A stretch of 64,000 bases of DNA from Planctomycetota bacterium (lineage in GTDB: Bacteria > Planctomycetota > Uabimicrobiia > Uabimicrobiales > Uabimicrobiaceae). The stretch lies in assembly GCA_029260735.1 (NCBI GenBank), contig JAJDCR010000081.1:1-64000 (forward strand), given 5' to 3'. Position 1 is the first letter of the stretch; each line of letters begins with the position of its first letter. Made by a program: the position numbers and the translations under genes. Below are positions 9,671-17,116 of the stretch, in pieces. Below the pieces are notes generated by a model, which had not been told where the DNA came from, searched no databases, and saw nothing but the letters and a program-made list of their open reading frames with translations.

Positions 9671-10040
9671 AGACTATGCCAATATAAATGTTTATACAAA
9701 TATGTTTTTTGTCTTGTCCGCCACCTAGTTTAGTATCTATTTGTTATTTGTTATCTATTAGATAGGGGCTTGTTACTCGTTTTAATTTGGGATCTCTGGA
9801 CTTAGAATAAGAAATAGTGCTTGTCTTCATTAAGACACTCCAAGAAAACAGATCTCTATTTTTTCAGGGTGTTTATAAGAAGAGAGAAAATTATTATAAG
9901 ACAAAAAAGAATCTTGTCTTATATTTTCTCTTAAGTATATAGTTTCTTTCTCAAATATCAAAAATACACAAGAGCCCTAACTCTAAAATAACTGGCTTTT
10001 TTTACTCTTATTTCCATTGCTGAAAAAATAAAGTAAACAA
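9671..10040. other. Intergenic region upstream of mreB
   Basis: About 370 bp of AT-rich DNA without a convincing coding frame. It presumably holds the minus-strand promoter of mreB; I found no consensus -35/-10 pair to report. A run of TTTGTTATTTGTTATCTATTAG-like sequence near 9738-9760 is only low complexity. Confidence 0.5.
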
Positions 10041-10097
10041 TGTGTCTATTTGTTCAAATTATTCTTTATTTAGAATCCATTTTCCCAAATAGACACA
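10041..10097 (-). terminator. Stem-loop after the small membrane-protein gene
   Basis: A perfect 12-bp inverted repeat, TGTGTCTATTTG (10041-10052) with CAAATAGACACA (10086-10097), separated by 33 nt that can form an inner ATTCT/AGAAT stem. It begins 10 nt past the stop codon of the minus-strand gene at 10108 and is followed on that strand by a T-rich stretch. Probably a terminator or 3'-end stabiliser; the long loop is atypical for a strict rho-independent terminator. Confidence 0.55.
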
Positions 10098-10107
10098 AAA
10101 CAAGCAG

Positions 10108-10308
10108 CTATTTTTTAGCAGATTTTTTAGTTGGTTCCATGACACTATATACATTGAATAACTTGTATACAATGAGAGAACTACCAATCAAAAGGGAGAC
10201 AGCTGTGAATATGATCAAGGCCAAAGTCAGGCTATCTTCAGGGGAAGCCACCGGAGCATCTACCATGTCATCATGCTCAAGACCTTCTTGTATTAAATCA
10301 TCATCCAT
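10108..10308 (-). CDS. Small single-span membrane protein
   Basis: Unrecognised protein of 66 residues. An acidic N-terminus (MDDDLIQEGLEHDD) is followed by one hydrophobic helix (about residues 27-48) and a Lys-rich tail (PTKKSAKK), predicting N-terminus outside and C-terminus in the cytoplasm by the positive-inside rule. A GAGGGAG Shine-Dalgarno inside the end of the upstream gene supports the ATG. Only 3 nt separate the two genes, so it probably works with the coiled-coil membrane protein. Confidence 0.75.
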   Translation of the reverse strand: MDDDLIQEGLEHDDMVDAPVASPEDSLTLALIIFTAVSLLIGSSLIVYKLFNVYSVMEPTKKSAKK

Positions 10309-10311
10309 ATT

Positions 10312-11178
10312 TTAGCTCCCTCTATTAATACGAGTACTGACTTTATCGCCTTTACGGATGTCTCCGGTTGTCATACTAGAGTCGATTCGAGCAGCAGCAG
10401 CATCTTTGTATACTTGCTCCACTACGGCACGGCCGACATAAGTATTGCCCCGATAAACTGTAAAACGATAGCCAATCGCTACACCATCATCTTGTCCCAA
10501 AGAAAGCATAATGATGGGGAGTTCTTTGCTAACAGCAGTAACAAATCCATCTAAGGCTTTTGGGGAAGAGATGAGGCTAGTGAGTTCTAGGCCTTGTTTA
10601 CGAGCTAAACGAATAACTTGTTTGGTTTCAAGAAGTTCTTTCTGAGCTCTTTGCAGTAGTTTTTCTTTTTCACTTAACTCACCTTGCATATTGCTCAATT
10701 GAATTTCTAATTCTTGCTGCATATCTTCTGCAGCTTCTCTCGATCGAAGAGCTTCTTCTGCTCTATCTTTTTCTGTGTCACGATCATTTTCAAGTTCGCT
10801 GATACGAGCTTCTTTTCGTCCTAGTTTTTCATCAATATTCTTGATGTCGGTTTCAAGACTAGCTAGAGTTGCTTGGAACTCAGCAACTTGTCTTTTTAAA
10901 CCTTTATTTTCTGTTTCTTTGGAAGAGAACTTGGCTTTGTAATCGCCAACTTCTTTCTTCGTATCATTGAATAAGTCTTCCATTTCCTCAGATTTAACTT
11001 TGTATTCGTTAATCGATTTTTTCGATTCAGAGCTTTCTCTGTTTCGACTACTTTCTGAGGTTTCCCATAATTGTTTGTAGTCCCATTCATGAGTAAGAAG
11101 AGTTCCTGCTATAAACATGAATGCTATGCTTAAAACAAAGTTGATGACAATAAATATTTTAGCGATGCTATTGCTCAT
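10312..11178 (-). CDS. Membrane-anchored coiled-coil protein with C-terminal beta domain
   Basis: Unrecognised protein. An N-terminal membrane helix (IAKIFIVINFVLSIAFMFIAG) is followed by about 140 residues of charged heptad-like coiled coil rich in Glu, Lys and Arg, then a compact C-terminal domain (about 200-288) with VAIGYRFTVYRGNTYVG and VEQVYKDAAAARI, ending GDIRKGDKVST. That last pattern recalls FlgT-C or MreC-like small beta domains, but this is only resemblance. An in-frame ATG at 11205 gives 9 more residues; the ATG at 11178 has AGGGAGA at proper spacing and is preferred. Coupled to the small membrane protein 3 nt downstream. A structural envelope role is plausible but unproven. Confidence 0.8.
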   Translation of the reverse strand: MSNSIAKIFIVINFVLSIAFMFIAGTLLTHEWDYKQLWETSESSRNRESSESKKSINEYKVKSEEMEDLFNDTKKEVGDYKAKFSSKETENKGLKRQVAEFQATLASLETDIKNIDEKLGRKEARISELENDRDTEKDRAEEALRSREAAEDMQQELEIQLSNMQGELSEKEKLLQRAQKELLETKQVIRLARKQGLELTSLISSPKALDGFVTAVSKELPIIMLSLGQDDGVAIGYRFTVYRGNTYVGRAVVEQVYKDAAAARIDSSMTTGDIRKGDKVSTRINRGS

Positions 11179-11454
11179 AACTAAAAATCTCCCTGAAAGT
11201 TGCATGCTTGTTTTTTGTCATGGTCTTTACCATGTGGTAGGAATTGGCTAGGAAAAAGTATATTTTCTCAACCAAATTTTCCAAAAAAAGCGAGTTTATA
11301 TAAACGGTATATGGAAAAACAAATTTTATTTTAGGTTTTATTTATTCTAGTTAAAGAATAAATCTCGCTTTAACCTACCCCGCCCTAGGCATACTTTAGG
11401 ATTGTACCAAAAGCTAAGAGAAGGGAGTATCATTATACAAAAAGTCCCTCTTTT

Positions 11455-11513
11455 AGCAAATAAAAAGGTAGCAAATAAAAAAGGTAGCAAATAAAAAGTA
11501 GCGAATAAAAAGG
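11455..11513. repeat. Four tandem 14-16 bp repeats in a leader region
   Basis: Four consecutive near-identical units of the form AGCAAATAAAAAGGT at 11455, 11470, 11486 and 11500, the last two slightly degenerate. They lie between the promoter at 11561-11589 and the coiled-coil gene, so they would be transcribed in its long 5' leader. No spacers are present, so this is not a CRISPR array. The rest of 11179-11614 shows no gene. Confidence 0.75.
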
Positions 11514-11560
11514 GAATCCATATACAAAATGGAAGAATAGTCCCTCAATAGAGCTAAGAT

Positions 11561-11589
11561 TTTATAACTAAATAAAAGCTGTTTGTCAA
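11561..11589 (-). promoter_or_regulatory. Consensus sigma-70-type promoter
   Basis: On the minus strand, TTGACA (11589-11584) and TATAAA (11566-11561) are separated by exactly 17 nt. It points toward the coiled-coil membrane-protein gene and implies a leader of about 375 nt starting near 11554. It lies immediately after the stop of the GT-C/TPR gene, separating the two units. Confidence 0.7.
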
Positions 11590-11614
11590 GCCTAATGAAA
11601 AATTATGGAAACAA

Positions 11615-13462
11615 TTATTTCCTGGCATCTGTGTTCTGAAAGTTTGGTGAGAAAAGAGATAGTTTTTTTTCCCAGTAACTCCAACCTATTTGAGTTTCAG
11701 TAGGTAACTTTTTTTTATTTATCTCTTGGAACATTTTTCGGGCGGTTTCTATATCGCCTTCTTTGAAATAGCACTTGATTAAAAAAAACTGAAGAGTAGT
11801 AATTTTGAGATTATTTTTTTTCCAAGTTTCTTCTTGATTCATCTTTGCCCAAAAAACTTCTTTCGTCAAGGTAAGAACCTTTCGATATTGTTTACTTTGT
11901 TCATAAAAAAGAAAAAGAGAGCATATGATATCCAAGCGAATAGAAAAACTTCCCTTGTATTGCTGAAGAAACTTTATTGCTCCCCTTTCTCCTTCTTGAA
12001 AACAATAACGAGCTAAGTTTTTTTGCTTTTTTTGAGTGATTTGCCCTGTAGCAAAGTAAGCCTTGACTAAATTAGCATCTATCGTCCAACGGGAAGGCTC
12101 ATTTTTATCAAGAACATCTTGGTAAAGAGAAATAGTATTTTGCCAGACCTGACTTCTTTGGTTAGTTTGGAAAAATAGACAAAGAATGAAAAGAGAAATA
12201 AAAACTCCTTTTAGGAAAAAAGAAATCTTAGGAAATACTTCCCGTTCTTTTAAGACAAAATTTGAGATAAAATTAATGAGAGGAGAGTATATCTTTTCTC
12301 CCAGCAAAAAAATAAACAACAAAAAAGGAATAAGAAGGGGATAAGCTCGGTACTCAACAACAATAAAGCGCGTTGGAATTAAAGCATAGGGAAGAAGGAT
12401 AATAATTCCCCACCAACAACAAAAAAGAAGACGCCTTTGATCTTCTCTCGGTAATTTTTGTTTAAAATAAGAAATAAAAAAAAATAGAAGAGAAAAAGCA
12501 CTTAGACTAAGAATACCAGTAGAAAGTAAAGGCCAATTTTGGTAGGGATAGTAGTGATCAAAACACAAAAGAGAGGACAGAGGGACACTTAACAAATAAA
12601 GGTAATGCCAAAATCCAACAAAGTGCCAAGCAAAATTTTTAAAACCAGAGAGAGTTTCCCAGCGAGCAAAAATAGCAGGAGCAAAAAACAAACTAGGAAC
12701 CAACATGAGAGCAACACTGCCATAAAGAAGATAAGAAGACGAAGTTCCCTCTTTATTCTCTTTATTCTCTTTATTGACAGGATGGGCAGAATCGGCAGAA
12801 GAGAAAACCACTAAGCTGGATGATTTTCTCAATGGGTAGTAGCCTCCTCCTAAAAAGTAATAGATGATGCCGCTTAAGGGCAAATAAAACAAGGCTACTT
12901 CTTTCGACCCCACTGCTCCCAAAAAACAAAAAAAAGCCCAGATTCTTCTCTTTTTTCCTTGAGCTCCTATACAAGACAAGAAAAGCAGCCAAAAAAAATT
13001 CATTAAAATAACAGAGCGGGCTTGGGTATAAAGAATGGCTTCACTAGCAAGAGGATGAAGGGAAAAGAAAAGCGTAATAAAAAAGGGTCGATAAAAAGCA
13101 GAAGAAGGGTACCAGACAGATCTTAAAAAAACAAAAAGAGCACAGGCACAAAATAAATGAAGGAATAGATTTGTCAAATGCCAAACAAGCGTGTAATTCC
13201 CTCCCAAAGTAGTGAGAAACTCAAAACCTGGGGACGAAAAAAAATTAAACCTATGGTTAAAGGAAAAAGTTAAATGAGTGATTCCTCGGTTTTTAAAACT
13301 AGGCTCTTCCCTTGAAAGTAAAATTTGCCAAATGTCATCAAAAACAAATGGTCCCGTCATTCCTGGCAAGTAGGCTAGTAGAACCAGAAAAAATAGAAAA
13401 GAAGGGAAACAATACAGTAAAAGAAAGTTTCCGGAAATTTTTTCTTGAAGTCGTGCATTCAT
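11615..13462 (-). CDS. Polytopic GT-C-like membrane protein with C-terminal TPR-like region
   Basis: Protein of 615 residues with about ten hydrophobic segments and a soluble C-terminus (from about 440) holding helical repeats such as LVKAYFATGQ and FFLIKCYFKEGDIETARKMF, which look like TPRs. The first periplasmic loop carries GPFVFDDIWQIL, the F-D-D motif of GT-C sugar transferases such as PMT and TMTC proteins that use polyprenyl-phosphate sugars. It may therefore glycosylate exported proteins or envelope components; substrate unknown. AGGAG ten nt before the ATG supports the start. It is divergently transcribed from the phosphatase gene. Confidence 0.75.
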   Translation of the reverse strand: MNARLQEKISGNFLLLYCFPSFLFFLVLLAYLPGMTGPFVFDDIWQILLSREEPSFKNRGITHLTFSFNHRFNFFSSPGFEFLTTLGGNYTLVWHLTNLFLHLFCACALFVFLRSVWYPSSAFYRPFFITLFFSLHPLASEAILYTQARSVILMNFFWLLFLSCIGAQGKKRRIWAFFCFLGAVGSKEVALFYLPLSGIIYYFLGGGYYPLRKSSSLVVFSSADSAHPVNKENKENKEGTSSSYLLYGSVALMLVPSLFFAPAIFARWETLSGFKNFAWHFVGFWHYLYLLSVPLSSLLCFDHYYPYQNWPLLSTGILSLSAFSLLFFFISYFKQKLPREDQRRLLFCCWWGIIILLPYALIPTRFIVVEYRAYPLLIPFLLFIFLLGEKIYSPLINFISNFVLKEREVFPKISFFLKGVFISLFILCLFFQTNQRSQVWQNTISLYQDVLDKNEPSRWTIDANLVKAYFATGQITQKKQKNLARYCFQEGERGAIKFLQQYKGSFSIRLDIICSLFLFYEQSKQYRKVLTLTKEVFWAKMNQEETWKKNNLKITTLQFFLIKCYFKEGDIETARKMFQEINKKKLPTETQIGWSYWEKKLSLFSPNFQNTDARK

Positions 13463-13486
13463 ATACGAATCACTCCTATAATTGTG

Positions 13487-13515
13487 TTCGCATAGCCCGA
13501 AAAATTTGCTATAGT
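13487..13515 (+). promoter_or_regulatory. Putative promoter of the phosphatase/kinase cluster
   Basis: TTCGCA (13487-13492) and TATAGT (13510-13515) with a 17-nt spacer, 58 nt upstream of the phosphatase ATG. The -10 matches consensus in five of six positions, the -35 in four. Probable start of a plus-strand transcript running into the kinase and porin genes. Confidence 0.45.
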
Positions 13516-13572
13516 ATGAATTGTCATTTCTAAGAACTGCTAAACTTTAGTGAGCTTAAGGATACTTTATTC

Positions 13573-14040
13573 ATGTCACTACAAAACTATAACAATTTTA
13601 GCTTTATTGTGCCAGAGAGTTTGGCTGGCATGGCCTTACCAGGAAGAGCGGGAAACCTTACTTATGATTTAGAGTTTTTGGCCAAACAAGGAATAAAAGC
13701 AATTGTCACTTTGACCGAATCCTCTATTCCCGAAAATCACTTGCAAAAAGAAAAAATGGAATACTTGCATATTCCCATACCCGACTTTTCTCCTCCCAGT
13801 CTCGCCGAAATAGAAAAATTTATTGCATTTGCAGAGAAAATGATTGAGCAGAAGAAAGCCGTTTTAGTTCATTGCTATGCCGGAATAGGAAGGACAGGCA
13901 CTATGCTTGCATGTTACCTTGTTAAACAAGGGATGGGGGCCCAAGAAGCCATACTAGAGGTACGGCGTAGAAGGCCAGGCTCTATTGAAACATCCAAGCA
14001 GGAAGAAATTATCTGGGCCTACCAAGGATCTATCTCTTAA
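13573..14040 (+). CDS. Dual-specificity/tyrosine protein phosphatase
   Basis: Compact cysteine phosphatase of 155 residues. The P-loop is His100-Cys101-Y-A-G-I-G-Arg107-Thr (consensus HCx5R), giving nucleophile Cys101 and phosphate-binding Arg107. A likely general acid lies in HIPIPDFSPPS (Asp near residue 74). The domain resembles the short DUSP23/atypical DSP type. AAGGA precedes the ATG. It lies 130 nt upstream of a Ser/Thr kinase on the same strand, so an opposing kinase/phosphatase pair is a reasonable inference. Confidence 0.92.
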   Translation: MSLQNYNNFSFIVPESLAGMALPGRAGNLTYDLEFLAKQGIKAIVTLTESSIPENHLQKEKMEYLHIPIPDFSPPSLAEIEKFIAFAEKMIEQKKAVLVHCYAGIGRTGTMLACYLVKQGMGAQEAILEVRRRRPGSIETSKQEEIIWAYQGSIS

Positions 14041-14170
14041 AAAGACTAAATTTCAGTTTATTTAGGTGCTTACTTCGTTTTGTCTAAAAGACTCAAGTAG
14101 ACTAAGAACTTCTTGCAATAATCTAAAAAATATATACAATAGGGCATCTCTTTTCTCTTTATTATTTTAA

Positions 14171-15352
14171 ATGTCAAGATGTCAAAAATGGTGCTTTATG
14201 CCTCAAAACATTAGACGCGCTTTAAGCTGCCCAGGGTGCAACTACAAAATTACAATTAACCTACAAAACTTTGAAGGGAAATTGCAGATTCTGTGCAATA
14301 GTTGTAATCGATTGATAGCTAATCTCGTCGAAGAGACTATGACAACCAGTAGCTTTAATTCTACACAAGAGTACTCAGGATCCAGCAGAGTTGCCACAAG
14401 TCCTCGTATCCCCTCTGTTCGTAAAGACAAGGATATTTCCTCTGCCGTTTCCCAACTTTCTGAGTCTGCCTTACTCCCAAGTGCTTCTAGTCCTCAAATT
14501 CCAGATACAAGTGAACCAAGCAGTGCACGAAATCGAATTGGTCAATACAAACTAGTTAAATTGATTGGACGAGGGGCAATGGGAGAAATATATTTGGCTC
14601 GTCATGTGGATAAAAACTATGAAGTCGCCATTAAATTGCTTGCCCAAAAATTACAGAAAAAACAGGCAGCAACCCTTCGTTTTGAGCAAGAAGCTAACGT
14701 TCATCGAAGACTCAAACACTCCAACATAGTACGAATCATGGAAATGGGGTGTCATAATGATCGTCTCTATTTGATAATGGAGTACATAGAAGGAGAAAGT
14801 CTAGAGGAAATTCTAGAGGCTCGTAAAACGATTTTAGCTAAACATACTATAAAGATAGCTATTGCCGTAGCTCAAGCCTTAGAACACGCCCTTGAGCAAA
14901 GAATTATTCATCGTGACCTCAAACCTGCTAACATCATGATTGATCGTCGGACAAGAAAAGTAAAGTTAACAGATTTTGGTTTAGGAAAAATCATCGAAGA
15001 AAAGGGAGTTACTGTGACAGGACAAGTCATGGGAACAGCTTACTATATGCCCCCCGAACAAATTCATAATGCCAAAAAAGTGGATCATCTAGCAGATATA
15101 TATTCCCTTGGAGCAACTATTTATCATATGCTTTCTGGACAGCCTCCCTACTCAGAGATAAAAACTACCTTAAGCATACTAAGAGCTAAGGTAACAGGCG
15201 AACCCGTTCCTTTAAAAAGTCTCAATAATGAGATACCCGACAGTGTTGTTAGGGTTGTAGAAAAAGCTATGGCTCACAAATGTGAAAATCGTTATCAAAC
15301 CCCAACGGAAATGATTCAAGATATGAAAAATGTTCTCCAAGAGCTTGATTAA
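14171..15352 (+). CDS. Cytoplasmic Ser/Thr protein kinase with N-terminal zinc ribbon
   Basis: Hanks-type kinase of 393 residues. An N-terminal CPGC...CNSC pair (about 18-60) looks like a zinc ribbon, followed by a Ser/Thr-rich linker (about 65-120) and a kinase domain (about 125-390). Gly-rich loop IGRGAMGEIY, ATP-binding Lys155 in VAIKLL, catalytic Asp249 in HRDLKPAN, and Asp268 of DFG are all present. No membrane segment is seen and the protein ends at the kinase domain. The start is uncertain: the ATG at 14171 and a second at 14198 both lack a good Shine-Dalgarno. The porin-like gene starts 9 nt after its stop. Confidence 0.93.
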   Translation: MSRCQKWCFMPQNIRRALSCPGCNYKITINLQNFEGKLQILCNSCNRLIANLVEETMTTSSFNSTQEYSGSSRVATSPRIPSVRKDKDISSAVSQLSESALLPSASSPQIPDTSEPSSARNRIGQYKLVKLIGRGAMGEIYLARHVDKNYEVAIKLLAQKLQKKQAATLRFEQEANVHRRLKHSNIVRIMEMGCHNDRLYLIMEYIEGESLEEILEARKTILAKHTIKIAIAVAQALEHALEQRIIHRDLKPANIMIDRRTRKVKLTDFGLGKIIEEKGVTVTGQVMGTAYYMPPEQIHNAKKVDHLADIYSLGATIYHMLSGQPPYSEIKTTLSILRAKVTGEPVPLKSLNNEIPDSVVRVVEKAMAHKCENRYQTPTEMIQDMKNVLQELD

Positions 15353-15361
15353 GGAAAAAAA

Positions 15362-17089
15362 ATGAGAAAGATTGGTTTGCTATTTTTTCTAGTTTGTTTC
15401 GCTATCGTAATTACCCCCTCTATGGGACAAGGGTTAGACCTAGATGATTTTGGAGGAGCAGAAGAGTCGAGCGAAGGACTAGATTCTGGGGATTGGGAAA
15501 GCACAGAAGAAGATTCTACTGACTGGGAAAGCACAGAGGAAGATTCTACTGAGTGGGAAACCGTTGAAGAGGAAGATTCGAATAAATGGGAAACCGTTGA
15601 AGAGGAAGATTCGAACAAATGGGAAACCGTTGATCCTGGCGAAGAAGAAAAAACAGATCCCGCCAACGAGGAAAAAAAAGAAGTTGCTAATCAGAACTGG
15701 AGAGGGATTAGCGATGAACCTTCTGTCTATGATAGTCCTGTAGGTCTCAATGAAGACAGAGGTACTGTTCAAATTGTTCTTTCGGGAGCCCTAGGCTTCC
15801 GTTATATTTTTCGAGAAGATCTTTTTGCAGATGCTGTTTTGGGCAATCAATCTAACGGGTTGGACGGTGATTTTTTTGACCCTCAAATTATCTTGAACTT
15901 GGAAATACAACTCGCCAAAAATGTCTCTGGCGTAATTGAACTGCACAATGAGTCTCGGGTTAATCAACTCATCAGGACAAGCCTTGGGACACTTCACATA
16001 ACCAATCGATCAGACGAAGACGACAACTTTCAGTTTGAGTTTGAAAAAGCCTATATCAGAGTAGATAACTTCCTTTTAGACAATCTTACTTTGAAAGCGG
16101 GTATTATCCCTCAAAGCTATTCTTTAAGAGCAAATGGAGAAGCCTTTTTTCTGGACTTAGGAGAAGCCGAATCGCCTTTTGGAGAAATTGAAGATACCAA
16201 TGCACGAGGAATTCATTTTAGCTTTCAACCGACAAAAGCTTTAGAACTATATGTAGATGGTTTTTACTTCACGACATCCGAAACGGGGTTTAATCGCCAA
16301 GATGAAAGCATTGCCGGACTTAACTTTGATCTTTATCTTTCTAAAACAGTTAAGGGAGATGACGGATCTACCCATGAGCTAGGTCGCTTTTTTAATCTAA
16401 TTTTAGCTGCCATTAGCGGAGACAGCAATCAACCCATTTGGAGTGTGGGATTTGGAGTAGACTATTTTTTGAGTGATGCTCCCGAAAATTATCTAATTGA
16501 ACTGTATGCAGAAAGTCTTTTCCAAGTTGGTCAGTTTGGCCGCAAGGGAAGAGCTCCGAATTTTGCCAACCGCAACCAAAGCCACCTTGCTTTTGGGGGC
16601 TATGCTGGCGCACGCTACTCCTATGAAGCAAGCGAATGGAAACCCTTTGTCGATGTTTCTTTTTGGTATATCTCAGGGGACGACGATGATCCTAACTCTA
16701 GCAAAAACAGAGACTTAGTAACCTATGAGAACATCGACAGTACTTTGATTGTAGAAGAGAACGACTATGGTTTTGATATCGATTCCAATTACTGGGCAGT
16801 AAAATTTAAATCCGGTATTAGTCTAGAGCCACTTTTTGATGAACAGGTAAAACTAGAAGTTCTTTATGCTCACTTTGAAGCTGTCGATGAAGCAGGAGGA
16901 AAAAGTGGCCGAATCGGTGATGAGGTTGATCTTCGTGTTATCTGGGAATACAGTCCAGACCTTACTTTCTCGTTAGCTGCAGGTCTTTTATTTAATTCCA
17001 AATTTCTCAAAGAAGTTTTTGATGAAGTGGGTGTCGATGGAGATCAAAACGTCTTTCTATTACGCTTAGAAATGCTGCTTCGCTTTTAG
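15362..17089 (+). CDS. Porin-like outer-membrane beta-barrel with acidic N-terminal repeats
   Basis: Secreted protein of 575 residues: signal peptide (about 1-23, ending MGQG), a strongly acidic Trp-containing repeat segment (about 25-100), then a long region of alternating amphipathic strands with many Asp/Asn/Gly turns (NLEIQLAKNVSGVIELHNES, AYIRVDNFLLDNLTLKAGI) ending in FLLRLEMLLRF. A C-terminal Phe is typical of outer-membrane barrels recognised by BamA. Alginate-export or porin families are the closest resemblance; transported substrate unknown. The Shine-Dalgarno AAGGA overlaps the stop of the upstream kinase gene, so the two are cotranscribed. Confidence 0.82.
   Translation: MRKIGLLFFLVCFAIVITPSMGQGLDLDDFGGAEESSEGLDSGDWESTEEDSTDWESTEEDSTEWETVEEEDSNKWETVEEEDSNKWETVDPGEEEKTDPANEEKKEVANQNWRGISDEPSVYDSPVGLNEDRGTVQIVLSGALGFRYIFREDLFADAVLGNQSNGLDGDFFDPQIILNLEIQLAKNVSGVIELHNESRVNQLIRTSLGTLHITNRSDEDDNFQFEFEKAYIRVDNFLLDNLTLKAGIIPQSYSLRANGEAFFLDLGEAESPFGEIEDTNARGIHFSFQPTKALELYVDGFYFTTSETGFNRQDESIAGLNFDLYLSKTVKGDDGSTHELGRFFNLILAAISGDSNQPIWSVGFGVDYFLSDAPENYLIELYAESLFQVGQFGRKGRAPNFANRNQSHLAFGGYAGARYSYEASEWKPFVDVSFWYISGDDDDPNSSKNRDLVTYENIDSTLIVEENDYGFDIDSNYWAVKFKSGISLEPLFDEQVKLEVLYAHFEAVDEAGGKSGRIGDEVDLRVIWEYSPDLTFSLAAGLLFNSKFLKEVFDEVGVDGDQNVFLLRLEMLLRF
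15494..15632 (+). repeat. In-frame 30-bp and 33-bp tandem repeats in the porin-like gene
   Basis: Two 30-bp units (15494, 15524) encode WESTEEDST-D/E and two 33-bp units (15554, 15587) encode WETVEEEDSNK, with a partial fifth unit at 15620. All begin TGGGAAA. Unit lengths are multiples of three, so gain or loss keeps the frame and would change only the length of the acidic segment. Confidence 0.9.
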
Positions 17090-17116
17090 AGTAAGGTTCC
17101 TTAAAAAGGTTTTTTT

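Noticed and set aside
9357-9728. 123-codon plus-strand frame over mreB
   Set aside because: Fully antisense to the conserved mreB coding region.
11455-11513. Possible CRISPR array
   Set aside because: Units are contiguous with no spacers and only 14-16 bp; no cas genes in the window.
15349-15772. Ser-rich and Phe-rich antisense frames over the porin repeats
   Set aside because: Produced by the tandem DNA repeats of the sense gene; no independent coding evidence.
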